Shown here: positions 7,735 through 16,494 of the stretch, piece after piece | Position numbering within the stretch: the stretch's first letter is position 1 | Layout: each line of letters starts with the position of its first letter | Origin: an uncultured Winogradskyella sp. | GTDB taxonomy: Bacteria; Bacteroidota; Bacteroidia; Flavobacteriales; Flavobacteriaceae | DNA length: 64,000 bases | NCBI GenBank assembly: GCA_913055905.1 | Contig: CAJXLB010000005.1 | Span: 93,824 to 157,823 of the forward strand | Direction: 5' to 3' | The notes under the pieces: generated by a model | Databases searched by the model: none | What the model saw: the letters and a program-made list of their open reading frames with translations, nothing else | Told to the model about the DNA's origin: nothing | Made by a program: the position numbers and the translations under genes

Positions 7735-8545
7735 GCTGTGAAATTCTTAAAAATAAATATATAAATGGTGCTACAAATATAAGACTATCTAACCTGTCTA
7801 ACAGACCTCCGTGCCCTGGCATAATAACACCACTATCTTTAACACCGGCCATGCGCTTAAATTTAGATTCTATAAGATCGCCAAAAGTACCTAAAACACT
7901 GACAATTATAGAAAGAATAAGCCATGCATTGAAATTTAGGGTATGGGTGTATTTTGAAATGAAATAACTAGATATGCTTGCAAAAAGCAAACCTCCTAGA
8001 AATCCTTCAACTGTTTTTTTTGGAGAAATTCTGGGAAATAACTTCTGCTTTCCGAAATTTTTACCGATTAGATAGGCAGCGCTATCATTTACCCACATTA
8101 AAATAAAAGTTCCCAAGAGGAGGAGCGGTGTAAATTCATGCTTGAAATTAGCTACTTGAATCATAAAAACAAACCCGCTGGATAAATAGAACGTAGTAGT
8201 GATATATCGTTTAGACTCAAATAAGGGAATTCGTTTAGTTGTAAAGAGATCTTTAATTAGAAGCAGGTTTACAAAAATTGTAAGGACCAATAATATTTGA
8301 ATGGCTTCATCGCCACCAGCGGCATCTGGATCTAGAAGGCTAATATATCCAAAAACTATATAGAGAATTATAAAAATAACATACTGTAGGTAGGACTTTA
8401 GGCTTATAAGTTTACTAAATTCGAGAAGGCTTATTAATCCAAAAGCAGCTAAAATCAGTGAAAGTGCAGTTTGGGAATACAAAGAGACAATTAAAAGTAA
8501 AGCATAGATAAATCCGGAAATTGCTCTTATGTATAATTCTTTCAT
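7724..8545 (-). CDS. cdsA: Phosphatidate cytidylyltransferase (CDP-diacylglycerol synthase)
   Basis: This 273-residue polytopic enzyme carries the family signature near its C-terminus (SPKKTVEGFLGG, then KDSGVIMPGHGGLLDRLDS). It makes CDP-diacylglycerol from phosphatidate and CTP, the branch point for phosphatidylethanolamine and anionic lipids. Length and helix number are normal. It overlaps its neighbours on both sides (LUD gene before, psd after), so the four genes from LUD to ACBP form a tight leftward operon. Confidence 0.93.
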   Translation of the reverse strand: MKELYIRAISGFIYALLLIVSLYSQTALSLILAAFGLISLLEFSKLISLKSYLQYVIFIILYIVFGYISLLDPDAAGGDEAIQILLVLTIFVNLLLIKDLFTTKRIPLFESKRYITTTFYLSSGFVFMIQVANFKHEFTPLLLLGTFILMWVNDSAAYLIGKNFGKQKLFPRISPKKTVEGFLGGLLFASISSYFISKYTHTLNFNAWLILSIIVSVLGTFGDLIESKFKRMAGVKDSGVIMPGHGGLLDRLDSLIFVAPFIYLFLRISQHVS

Positions 8546-9153
8546 TATAAATCTTCGAGTAGAAGTAGGTAAAGGTCTTTTGCACTACTGCCGTAGGACA
8601 TAAAATCCTTGTCGTCAGCTGCTTTAAAGTGCTTAATGGTGGTAATATTTGTTGGAATGGAAGACTTACTTTTACTCTTTATTCCTTTTAGACCTTCTCC
8701 AATATTCTCAACAAATTGGCTCGTTGTGGCATAAATGATAAAGTGATGTGGTAATTCTTTTAACTTCTTTTCAGCAATTTGATTAGAAGAAATGAGTAAA
8801 GATCCATCGTCTGAAATTAAATACTCACAAGTCGATAAAAAATAATCGCTTTCATCAACCTTGTTTGTAGCTTTAAGATTAAAGTCTTTAAAGAGTTGGT
8901 TCAGTCTCTCATCTATGAGAAAGACCTTGGAATCTTGCCAATTGTTTTCCTTCAAGATTTCGTTAAAGCTCTCTTTAACTTCATTCATGTTTTCGCAATA
9001 CAAGAACTTGCCACCATTGGCTTTGAAATTTATGGTAAATCGCTCATCAGCTGGTAGCTTCACCTCGGGCATATACTTGCCACGTTCTTGGTCTGGGATG
9101 CTCTCTTCAGATTTTTTTGTCTTTTTACCGAAAAGTTTGCGAAAAAAGCTCAT
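8545..9153 (-). CDS. LUD-domain protein (LutC/DUF162-like)
   Basis: The 202-residue protein starts with a basic, low-complexity tail (KKTKKSEES). A LUD-type domain follows, with ISDDGSLLISSNQ matching the core of LutC-like proteins, where the region helps bind an anionic metabolite. In LutABC the domain takes part in lactate oxidation, but stand-alone copies beside lipid genes are frequent in Flavobacteriia and their job is unclear. It is the first gene of the cdsA-psd-ACBP unit and sits just after the ftsH terminator. Confidence 0.75.
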   Translation of the reverse strand: MSFFRKLFGKKTKKSEESIPDQERGKYMPEVKLPADERFTINFKANGGKFLYCENMNEVKESFNEILKENNWQDSKVFLIDERLNQLFKDFNLKATNKVDESDYFLSTCEYLISDDGSLLISSNQIAEKKLKELPHHFIIYATTSQFVENIGEGLKGIKSKSKSSIPTNITTIKHFKAADDKDFMSYGSSAKDLYLLLLEDL

Positions 9154-9194
9154 TTAAATGTTGCTATTAATACTCAGTCTGGAGCGTTTCTCAA

Positions 9195-9241
9195 ATATAA
9201 AAAACTTAAACCAACTAATTGTCAATTTAAGTTTTTTATAT
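9195..9241 (-). terminator. Intrinsic terminator after ftsH
   Basis: Sixteen-base perfect arms (9195-9210 and 9226-9241) with a 15-nt loop form a hairpin rich in A and T, with poly-U on either strand. It lies just past the ftsH stop on the leftward transcript and separates rsfS-ftsH from the LUD-cdsA operon. Confidence 0.7.
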
Positions 9242-9262
9242 GAAGCAGCTTAATCTCCGTTG

Positions 9263-11263
9263 TTATTCTTCCTCGTCAATTGACGTTTGATTTGCTGCAG
9301 GTACTTCTTTTCCATTTTTAGTTTGCTCTGCAGTACCTTCCTCCGATTTAGAATCAAACGGACGTTTACCAAATATTTTTTCTAGATTGTCTTTGAAAAT
9401 AACTTCTTTATCCAGTAAAACTTCAGCGAGTTGCGTTAACTTATCCTTGTTTTCTTCCAATAACTTAACCGCACGATCGTACTGTTCTTCGATAATATCG
9501 GAGATTTCTTTGTCAATCAATTCGGCAGTTTGCTCACTGTATGGTTTTGTAAAACCATATTCAGATTGTCCAGATGAATCATAGTAGGTTAAGTTACCTA
9601 CTTTTTGGCTCAAACCATAAATGGTAACCATAGCTCTTGCCTGTTTCGTTACCTTTTCCAGGTCGCTCAAAGCTCCTGTAGAAATCTTACCAAAAATGAC
9701 TTGTTCAGCGGCTCTACCTCCAAGTGCTGCGCACATTTCGTCTAACATTTGTTCTGGGCGCACGATAAGTCGTTCTTCAGGCAAGTACCATGCTGCACCC
9801 AAGGAACGCCCTCTAGGTACAATGGTAACCTTAACTAGTGGAGCAGCATGTTCCAGCATCCAACTAACTGTGGCATGGCCAGCTTCGTGAAATGCAATGG
9901 CTTTTTTCTCTTCTGGTGTAATGATTTTATTTTTCTTTTCCAGTCCTCCAATAATACGGTCAACCGCATCTAAAAAATCTTGTTTGTTTACAGCTTTTTT
10001 ACCTTTTCTGGCTGCAATAAGAGCAGCTTCATTACAGACGTTTGCAATATCAGCTCCAGAAAATCCAGGTGTTTGCTTGGCTAAAAAGTCTACATCTAAG
10101 GTTTCTTCTTTTTTAAGCGGACGCAGATGAACTTCAAATATTTCTTTGCGCTCTCTCACATCAGGAAGGTCGACATAAATTTGTCTGTCAAAACGGCCTG
10201 CCCTCATTAAAGCCTTGTCTAAAACGTCAGCTCTGTTTGTAGCAGCTAGAACAATAACATTGGTATTGGTACCAAAGCCGTCCATCTCCGTTAGTAATTG
10301 ATTTAAAGTATTTTCGCGCTCGTCATTAGACCCTGAAAAATTACTTTTCCCTCTGGCACGTCCAATAGCATCAATTTCATCAATGAATATAATGGATGGT
10401 GATTTTTCCTTGGCTTGTTTAAAAAGGTCTCTTACCCTTGAGGCTCCTACACCAACAAACATTTCAACAAAGTCTGAGCCAGACAAAGAAAAAAATGGAA
10501 CTTGAGCTTCACCTGCAACAGCTTTTGCAAGAAGGGTTTTACCCGTACCAGGAGGCCCAACAAGAAGTGCACCTTTAGGTATTTTTCCACCTAAAGACGT
10601 GTATTTTTCTGGATATTTTAGGAAATCAACAATTTCTTGTACTTCCTCTTTAGCCCCTTCTAAACCTGCAACATCTTTAAAAGACGTTTTAGTATCTGTT
10701 TTTTCGTCAAATAGTTTAGCCTTTGATTTTCCAATATTGAAGATTTGGCCTCCAGCTCCGCCGCCTCCGCCAGCAGACATACGGCGCATTATAAAAATCC
10801 AAACACCAATTATTAGTATAAATGGCAATAAGGTTAAGAGAAAATCGCCCCAAACGTTATGTTCTGTTTCGTAGGTGATAACAGTATTTAAATTATTCTC
10901 ACTGATTATTTCCTGCATTTGCTTCTCAAAATTCTGCAAATCACCGAATTCAAATTTGTAATTTGGAGTCGGTGACACCGAAGGAAACATGGATTTAGGT
11001 TTAGACTTTCTATGGACCTCTTGTTCCTCCGCCTCATTGGTAATGTAGACCCTTGCTTCTCTCTTGTTTACTATTTCTACTTTTTCTACATCACCTTTCC
11101 TAAGAAAATCCAAGAATTGTGCAGGTGTGGTTTGCGTCCCTGTTGACGCGCTAAAGCCACCTGAAAACAGTTGGATAGATATAAATACTGCTATAATGAC
11201 CCCATAAATCCAGTAGGGGTTCATTTTTGGTTTTTTATTTAAATTTTTATTGTCTTTTGCCAT
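9263..11263 (-). CDS. ftsH: ATP-dependent zinc metalloprotease FtsH
   Basis: The protein is 666 residues long. Two membrane helices (about 16-35 and 140-160) flank the exported domain. The AAA+ module has Walker A GPPGTGKT (236-243), Walker B IIFIDEID (291-298) and a second region of homology near [10 protein letters not shown]. The M41 protease domain carries HEAGH (459-463). FtsH degrades misassembled membrane proteins and short-lived regulators at the inner membrane. A Gly-rich linker (GGGGGAGG) after the second helix and an acidic, variable tail are common in this phylum. It follows rsfS by 14 bp and is probably co-transcribed. Confidence 0.97.
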   Translation of the reverse strand: MAKDNKNLNKKPKMNPYWIYGVIIAVFISIQLFSGGFSASTGTQTTPAQFLDFLRKGDVEKVEIVNKREARVYITNEAEEQEVHRKSKPKSMFPSVSPTPNYKFEFGDLQNFEKQMQEIISENNLNTVITYETEHNVWGDFLLTLLPFILIIGVWIFIMRRMSAGGGGGAGGQIFNIGKSKAKLFDEKTDTKTSFKDVAGLEGAKEEVQEIVDFLKYPEKYTSLGGKIPKGALLVGPPGTGKTLLAKAVAGEAQVPFFSLSGSDFVEMFVGVGASRVRDLFKQAKEKSPSIIFIDEIDAIGRARGKSNFSGSNDERENTLNQLLTEMDGFGTNTNVIVLAATNRADVLDKALMRAGRFDRQIYVDLPDVRERKEIFEVHLRPLKKEETLDVDFLAKQTPGFSGADIANVCNEAALIAARKGKKAVNKQDFLDAVDRIIGGLEKKNKIITPEEKKAIAFHEAGHATVSWMLEHAAPLVKVTIVPRGRSLGAAWYLPEERLIVRPEQMLDEMCAALGGRAAEQVIFGKISTGALSDLEKVTKQARAMVTIYGLSQKVGNLTYYDSSGQSEYGFTKPYSEQTAELIDKEISDIIEEQYDRAVKLLEENKDKLTQLAEVLLDKEVIFKDNLEKIFGKRPFDSKSEEGTAEQTKNGKEVPAANQTSIDEEE

Positions 11264-11277
11264 TTATAGCTTCTTCT

Positions 11278-11649
11278 TTAATAACTTGTTTCTACTTGGG
11301 TAATTTTGGCATCACCCCATAAACTTTCTATATCGTAATATTCTCTTGTTTGTTTCTGGAACACGTGCACTACTACGTTGATGTAGTCCATGAGCACCCA
11401 TTCGCCATTTTTGGTACCCTCAACGTGCCAGGGCTTGTCTTTTAATGCTTTGCTTACTTTTTTCTGTATTGAATTGACTATTGCGTTGACTTGGGTATTT
11501 GAAGTCCCTTCGCAAATAATGAAATAATCACAGACCGTATTTTCTATATCTCTTAAATCTAAAATTGAAATTTCTTTTCCTTTAACTTCTTCAATCCCAG
11601 CAATAATTGTAGTTATAAGTTGGTCTGCATTCTTTTTTTCTTTCGTCAT
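11278..11649 (-). CDS. rsfS: Ribosome silencing factor
   Basis: The 123-residue product matches the RsfS/Iojap family: DYFIICEGTSNTQVNAI, then WHVEGTKNGEWVLMDY, VVVHVF and a terminal YYDIESLWGDAK. It binds ribosomal protein uL14 and blocks subunit joining when nutrients are short. Length is typical. It heads the leftward rsfS-ftsH unit and is divergent from birA across 94 bp of AT-rich promoter DNA, an arrangement common in Bacteroidota. Confidence 0.95.
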   Translation of the reverse strand: MTKEKKNADQLITTIIAGIEEVKGKEISILDLRDIENTVCDYFIICEGTSNTQVNAIVNSIQKKVSKALKDKPWHVEGTKNGEWVLMDYINVVVHVFQKQTREYYDIESLWGDAKITQVETSY

Positions 11650-11743
11650 TAAATTGATTTAAATTTATGCAAAGTTATTATTTTTTTAGTTCTTGTATGC
11701 CTTGTAATTCATAAGAAATCTATAAAAAACAACACCTGCTAAC

Positions 11744-12475
11744 ATGTTTATTATCAAACTTGATGCCATTGATTCTACCAACTCCTACCTTAGAGCTTCG
11801 GCCAATGTGTCTTTGCCTAAAGATTTTACTGTTGTGTGGAGCGATTTACAGACCGAAGGCAGGGGTCAAATGGGTACGCAATGGCAATCTCAAGGTGGTA
11901 AGAACCTAACATTCAGTGTCTTTAAGCGGAACACGAATTTTAATATTGAAGAGCGTTTTGTTATTAGTATGTTAGTCTCCCTGGCTATATATAATTGTCT
12001 AAGGACATTTCAGATTCCAAAATTAAAGATAAAATGGCCTAACGACATTTTGGCAGAAGAACATAAAATATGTGGCATTTTAATTGAAAATATCATAAAG
12101 AATAATGCGCTAGCCGGTTCAGTTATTGGTATTGGTTTAAATGTGAATCAACGTTTTTTTGACGATTTACCTCGTGCCAGCTCCATGTATTCATTAACGG
12201 GTAAACTATTTGATAGAGATGAAGTGCTTACAGCATTGATTGGGTCTTTAAAACAACAGTTCGAGGCTGTAGATAACAAAACTTTTAAAGGCATAAAAAA
12301 AGAGTACGAATCGCATCTTTTTCGGTTTAAGAAACCGTCTACCTTTAGAGCTTTAAATGGAGAAACAATTACAGGTATTATAAAAGGTGTTACCCAGGAT
12401 GGGCAACTACGGCTTTTGCTTGAGGATGATAAAATTGAAATTTTTGATTTTAAGGAACTGACCCTGCTTTATTGA
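11744..12475 (+). CDS. birA: Biotin--[acetyl-CoA-carboxylase] ligase
   Basis: This 243-residue enzyme carries the biotinyl-AMP loop GRGQMGTQW, the KWPNDI catalytic segment and CGILIEN, all typical of BirA. It activates biotin and attaches it to the carboxylase carrier lysine. The N-terminal DNA-binding domain found in the E. coli repressor is absent, so it should be a pure ligase. The final 7 bp overlap the end of the convergent SRPBCC gene. Confidence 0.93.
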   Translation: MFIIKLDAIDSTNSYLRASANVSLPKDFTVVWSDLQTEGRGQMGTQWQSQGGKNLTFSVFKRNTNFNIEERFVISMLVSLAIYNCLRTFQIPKLKIKWPNDILAEEHKICGILIENIIKNNALAGSVIGIGLNVNQRFFDDLPRASSMYSLTGKLFDRDEVLTALIGSLKQQFEAVDNKTFKGIKKEYESHLFRFKKPSTFRALNGETITGIIKGVTQDGQLRLLLEDDKIEIFDFKELTLLY

Positions 12476-12867
12476 ATTGCAGCTGGCATATTAGTGGCTA
12501 GCGTTTCTATAAATTTTGAGATAGGTCCTTTTATCATCATGGCCATCATGGCGTTAAATTCACCTTCAAAACTTAAATTCACAGCACTTTTATTTTCTTC
12601 TAAATTTTCAATATGTGCCGTTAAGGAGAAGTCGAGCTTACCACCTCCTGCACCCAACACAATTTTGTCATGAGGCTGGCTTTCCTTCTTTTCTAAGACT
12701 ATTTCAGGCATTCCTTTTAGCGCAAAAAGGAATTTGTCGGTATCGATAATTTCAAATTTTTGGATGGTATTGGGCATTAAAGCCTCAAAATTTTCAACTT
12801 GAGATAAAAATTCAAAAGTGTCTTTGGCAGATTTATTAATCGTGACTTTTGGGGATTCAAGGTTCAT
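12469..12867 (-). CDS. SRPBCC-family (START-like) small protein
   Basis: The 132-residue protein looks like a single SRPBCC/polyketide-cyclase-like domain. An N-terminal strand-helix (PKVTINKSAKDTFEFLSQ) is followed by alternating strands and a long C-terminal helix (KFIETLATNM). Members bind hydrophobic ligands in a central cavity; the ligand is not predictable. It follows pyrE on the same strand after 25 bp and overlaps birA tail to tail. The Met-rich MMAMMI segment lines up with the ligand-facing C-terminal part. Confidence 0.72.
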   Translation of the reverse strand: MNLESPKVTINKSAKDTFEFLSQVENFEALMPNTIQKFEIIDTDKFLFALKGMPEIVLEKKESQPHDKIVLGAGGGKLDFSLTAHIENLEENKSAVNLSFEGEFNAMMAMMIKGPISKFIETLATNMPAAIQ

Positions 12868-12892
12868 ATAATTCAGTTTACCCTATTAAATA

Positions 12893-13537
12893 TCAATTGT
12901 TATTCCATTCGGCTGGATTGGCATTCCATTGTGTCAATATGTCTTGCTGCTTTTCTGTAATGTAATTGGTTTCCATAGCCTGTTCTAAAAGATTTTCATA
13001 ATCGCTCAATGTGGTTAAATCTATCTCGGAATCGAGAAAATTAGCCTTTGCGACTGGAAATCCATAAGAAAAAATGGCCACCATGCCCTTAACATTGGCT
13101 TCGGCCGTTTTTAAGGCTTTAACGGCATTGAGGCTACTATTTCCAGTACTTATTAAATCTTCAATAACAACTACATGTTGTCCTTTTTCCAGATAGCCCT
13201 CAATTTGGTTTTGGCGTCCATGTTTTTTCGCCTCTGGCCGTACGTATATAAAAGGCAGATTAAGGTACTCAGCCACCAACGCACCAATTCCTATGGCACC
13301 AGTAGCCACTCCAGCAATGACATCTGGTTTACCGTATTTTTCCTCAACAATTTTAGCCAGATTCTCCCTAATAAAATTTCTTATTAAGGGATAGGATAAA
13401 ACAATTCTATTGTCGCAATAGATAGGCGATTTCCAACCAGAAGCCCAAGTAAAAGGCTGCTCAGGTTGTAATTTTATGGCATTTATTTGAAGTAAAACTT
13501 CAGCCGTTTTCTTTGCAATTTCCTTTGTATAAACCAT
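12893..13537 (-). CDS. pyrE: Orotate phosphoribosyltransferase
   Basis: This 214-residue product holds the PRPP-binding loop VVVIEDLISTGNSS. A lysine-bearing loop (RPEAKKHGRQ) and the N-terminal FTWASGWKSPIYCDNR match orotate phosphoribosyltransferase. It adds ribose-5-phosphate from PRPP to orotate in pyrimidine synthesis. It is divergent from the NUDIX gene and followed by the SRPBCC gene, a gene order often seen in Flavobacteriia. Confidence 0.95.
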   Translation of the reverse strand: MVYTKEIAKKTAEVLLQINAIKLQPEQPFTWASGWKSPIYCDNRIVLSYPLIRNFIRENLAKIVEEKYGKPDVIAGVATGAIGIGALVAEYLNLPFIYVRPEAKKHGRQNQIEGYLEKGQHVVVIEDLISTGNSSLNAVKALKTAEANVKGMVAIFSYGFPVAKANFLDSEIDLTTLSDYENLLEQAMETNYITEKQQDILTQWNANPAEWNNN

Positions 13538-13651
13538 AACGCAAAACTAATATAATTTATAGGTAGAATTTCTTTAAATTAATTTAATTTTGAGATTGTA
13601 AGCGGTCACGTCTGTGACATTACGCTCAAAAACTTGGAAATTCTGGATGAT

Positions 13652-14233
13652 ATGTACACCATTTTTGTTGGTGATAAACCAATAATTTTAACAACGAAAA
13701 TAGAAAAAGAAACTAACTTTAAATCGTTTCTTCTAAAAACGGTGAATATTGGAAAGGTTATATATCTTCTAAACAAGACCAAGCTAGAGCAGGTTCGTTT
13801 AATTCATCACAACCCTGATACCTTATTGAAACATTTTTTAAAGCTGTTGCCTGTTGTCCATGCTGGTGGAGGTAAGGTGGTAAATGACTCGGGAGAAGTT
13901 CTGTTCATTTACAGAAATGATAAATGGGATTTACCAAAGGGAAAAACCGAGAAAAATGAATCCATGCCAGAAACAGCAATGCGCGAGGTGGAGGAGGAGA
14001 CAGGAGTAAAAGGCTTGTCAATAACCAAGACGCTGCCCGTGACTTACCATATTTTTAAAAGAAATGGAAAACACAAAATTAAGGTGACCCATTGGTTTGA
14101 AATGCAAACCAATTTTAATGGGAAGCTTTTTCCACAAGAAAAAGAAGGGATTACCAAGGTTAAGTGGCTAGACAAAAAAAGTGCCGAAAGGGCATTGGAA
14201 AATAGTTATGCCAACATAAGGCTTCTTATGTAA
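13652..14233 (+). CDS. NUDIX hydrolase
   Basis: The 193-residue protein has a complete NUDIX box (GKTEKNESMPETAMREVEEE followed by TGV) in its C-terminal half, which coordinates metal for hydrolysis of nucleoside-diphosphate-linked substrates. The N-terminal 70 residues form an extra domain of unknown fold. I chose the ATG at 13652 (MYTIFVGDKP) over an in-frame TTG at 13634, because a TAATTTTG box at 13585-13592 and this start fit better. Substrate is unknown. It is divergent from pyrE. Confidence 0.85.
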   Translation: MYTIFVGDKPIILTTKIEKETNFKSFLLKTVNIGKVIYLLNKTKLEQVRLIHHNPDTLLKHFLKLLPVVHAGGGKVVNDSGEVLFIYRNDKWDLPKGKTEKNESMPETAMREVEEETGVKGLSITKTLPVTYHIFKRNGKHKIKVTHWFEMQTNFNGKLFPQEKEGITKVKWLDKKSAERALENSYANIRLLM

Positions 14234-14622
14234 TCTTTTAATTAAGAGCTGTTTTCAATAATGATTCTCTACTGTTAAACTTTCTTAAAGTTTGGGCCGT
14301 TTTTTGTTGTGCCTGCCAAACAGTGTTTAACTTTACATTTAAAAAGTTAAACAAAATAATAGTCAAATTGAAACTTTTTTGCTTAAAAGGTTTATTTAAA
14401 AGCTAGGACTATTATCTTATGTTGAGTTGAGGCGTCATTTATAAAATCACCAACAATAGCTCGTGACAATTTCAAAAGTCCGATACAGAATGGCAATTCA
14501 GAGTTTGGGAAATCAGTTCCAGCAAAAAGGAGAGCTAATACTGTTATAATACAGATTCAAATCATGCAATAACCTAACGCAGTTTTGAATCCAACAAGAG
14601 GCCACTTCAATCAGTGGTCTCT
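14234..14622. other. Intergenic region with inverted repeats and a possible small RNA
   Basis: This 389-bp gap has no convincing ORF. Near 14274-14331 nested inverted repeats occur (GTTAAAC/GTTTAAC; AAACTTT-ctt-AAAGTTT; GTTTGG/CCAAAC) and may end the NUDIX transcript. The later part (about 14420-14596) is less AT-rich and ends in a strong terminator, as expected of a non-coding RNA. Flavobacterial 6S-type RNA is one candidate, but I could not fold a convincing 6S shape by eye. Confidence 0.35.
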
Positions 14623-14630
14623 TTATTTTA
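14597..14630 (+). terminator. Intrinsic terminator (AGAGGCCACT / AGTGGTCTCT)
   Basis: Ten-base arms with one G-U pair (14597-14606 and 14613-14622) surround a 6-nt loop and are followed by TTATTTTA. The rightward orientation implies a transcript coming from the gap upstream. It also abuts the stop codon of the convergent M14 peptidase gene. Confidence 0.65.
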
Positions 14631-16368
14631 GCCTATAGATAGGATACTGAAGATGGGCTTTTTCGTAATGTGGGCTTTTTTTATGAAGCCACTCCAACTG
14701 GGCATACCAGTTTTGGGCAAAGTCCTCATTGTAAGACTTCTTTAAGTTATATTCAATTTGCAATTTTGGATTGGTTTTTAAGAGCATTTGAGCTTTATCT
14801 TCCCACACGTAAGGCGAGAAGCCCTCTTTTTGTTGAAGGATGGTGTCAAAGAAATTCCAATTAAAAAAAGAATCAGTCGCAGAGGGTTCTAACGTTTCCA
14901 CTAAGTATCTCATTGCGGGTTGGTTTGTACTAACAATAATATCTCCCTTTTGAAACGCCATTTCAATATTCGAAGTGCTTGTTGCAGTATCGTAATGCGG
15001 ATAATGTCCTTCGTAAGGATTTTGTCTCGTCTTGTAATTTTCAATTCTGTAGGCCTCAACTTGTATAATGGTGTCTTGTTCTAAAGGATTCAGCTTGGCT
15101 CCATTCAACTTTAATAGGTCAATTATGTTGTGCCATCCCTTAGGAATAACATAAGCTGAGGGTATCACAACATTTTGTTTTGGTTTGAAGTAGTTTTTAT
15201 AGATGACCTCTTTCGTGAAAGGTTTGTTTCTATTGAATTTAAGTCGTTGTGCGCCAGTAAGTGCACTTGGAATAAACTCACCTTCATAGCCTTTAAACAT
15301 TAATGTCGAAACTTTTGAGGTATCCAATTCCCACTGTATTGGGTATTCATCTCCAATCTTCCAGTTTGTGCTATTTTCCATTTGTGCTTGTCTTATCTCA
15401 AGACCGTCTTCCTCAACAATTTCCAACATACTTAGCAGCAACTCGTAAGTGCCTTTTACTCTTTTATCATAGGGTTTTAGCATATGGGTTTCCACCATCA
15501 TACCTAGCGTATTAAAAAGCGTTGTGTAACCTGTGGAATACCTTGGGGAATCAAAAAATTGAGAAAATCCTATTTCTGGTCTACGGTTAAAAACATTGAC
15601 ATATGGTGTAATATCCCAAGACTTTTCCTTGAGTTTGGTTTCTAATTTTGGCATTACCGATTTATGCAATAGGGAGCCCAACTTACCGCCTAATTTATTG
15701 TGCTGTGTGAATAGATGGGTAAGTGTATACTGGTAATCGGCACCATTGCTTACATGAGTGTCAATAAATACATCCGGCTGTACTTCATGAAATAATTTGG
15801 CAAAGGCGTGAGCATTTTTTGTATCCGATTTAATAAAATCCCTATTTAAATCATAGTTGCGCGCATTTCCTCTAAATCCATAGGCCTTAGGCCCATTTTG
15901 GTTAGTTCTCGATGTAGAATTTCTGTTGAGGCAACCACCAATATTGTACACAGGAATGGCACAGATTATTGTATTTTCAGGTACAGGAACAAGGCCTAAT
16001 GCTAAGTCTCTAAAAAGGAGCATCGTAGCATCGATGCCATCAGGCTCGCCAGGATGTATGCCGTTATTAATAAGAATTATTCTGTTGTCTTCTCTTAAGT
16101 CCGGAAAGTTGTCTCCTATTGCTTTAGGATTAAAGGTGACAAGATGTAATGGATATCCTGAATCGGTTTCACCTATGGTTTTAATTGAAACTTGATCAAA
16201 ACAGCGCTCTAAATCTTTATAGAAGGATATAATTTCAAAATAAGTAGCAGTTTCCTTCCCATCGCTAGTTTCAAAAACAGTAACGAAATCCTCTTTGCTG
16301 AGGTTTGTTTTTTTTGATTCTGAATTACAGGCAAGGATTAAAAAAATAAAAGGAAAAATCTTTTTCAT
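14623..16368 (-). CDS. M14-family zinc carboxypeptidase, lipoprotein
   Basis: The 581-residue protein starts with a lipoprotein signal (ILAC, Cys14). An M14 peptidase domain follows, with the zinc pair H105-xx-E108 in HPGEPDG and a third His in DTHVSNG. RNYDLNRDF matches the Asn-Arg substrate-carboxylate region of M14 enzymes. The C-terminal 200 residues form a further domain I do not recognise. Envelope-bound peptidases of this type trim peptides during nutrient uptake. The gene is divergent from ctlX and has no operon partners. Exact specificity cannot be told. Confidence 0.85.
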   Translation of the reverse strand: MKKIFPFIFLILACNSESKKTNLSKEDFVTVFETSDGKETATYFEIISFYKDLERCFDQVSIKTIGETDSGYPLHLVTFNPKAIGDNFPDLREDNRIILINNGIHPGEPDGIDATMLLFRDLALGLVPVPENTIICAIPVYNIGGCLNRNSTSRTNQNGPKAYGFRGNARNYDLNRDFIKSDTKNAHAFAKLFHEVQPDVFIDTHVSNGADYQYTLTHLFTQHNKLGGKLGSLLHKSVMPKLETKLKEKSWDITPYVNVFNRRPEIGFSQFFDSPRYSTGYTTLFNTLGMMVETHMLKPYDKRVKGTYELLLSMLEIVEEDGLEIRQAQMENSTNWKIGDEYPIQWELDTSKVSTLMFKGYEGEFIPSALTGAQRLKFNRNKPFTKEVIYKNYFKPKQNVVIPSAYVIPKGWHNIIDLLKLNGAKLNPLEQDTIIQVEAYRIENYKTRQNPYEGHYPHYDTATSTSNIEMAFQKGDIIVSTNQPAMRYLVETLEPSATDSFFNWNFFDTILQQKEGFSPYVWEDKAQMLLKTNPKLQIEYNLKKSYNEDFAQNWYAQLEWLHKKSPHYEKAHLQYPIYRLK

Positions 16369-16442
16369 TATGTCAACGAAATTAGGTCGTAATGCACGGA
16401 TTTCAAACTTAGTGTTTTTGGCCGATAAATTGACGTCTGAAA

Positions 16443-16473
16443 TTGAAATGAAGCCATAAAAAGGCTAATTTTG
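16443..16473 (+). promoter_or_regulatory. Bacteroidota-type promoter of ctlX
   Basis: TTG (16443-16445) is followed after 20 bp by TAATTTTG (16466-16473), a match to the TTTG/TAnnTTTG sigma-ABfr consensus with allowed spacing. The start of ctlX is 22 bp downstream, so the leader would be about 15 nt. Confidence 0.6.
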
Positions 16474-16494
16474 CCATCAATAAGCATTAATCTT

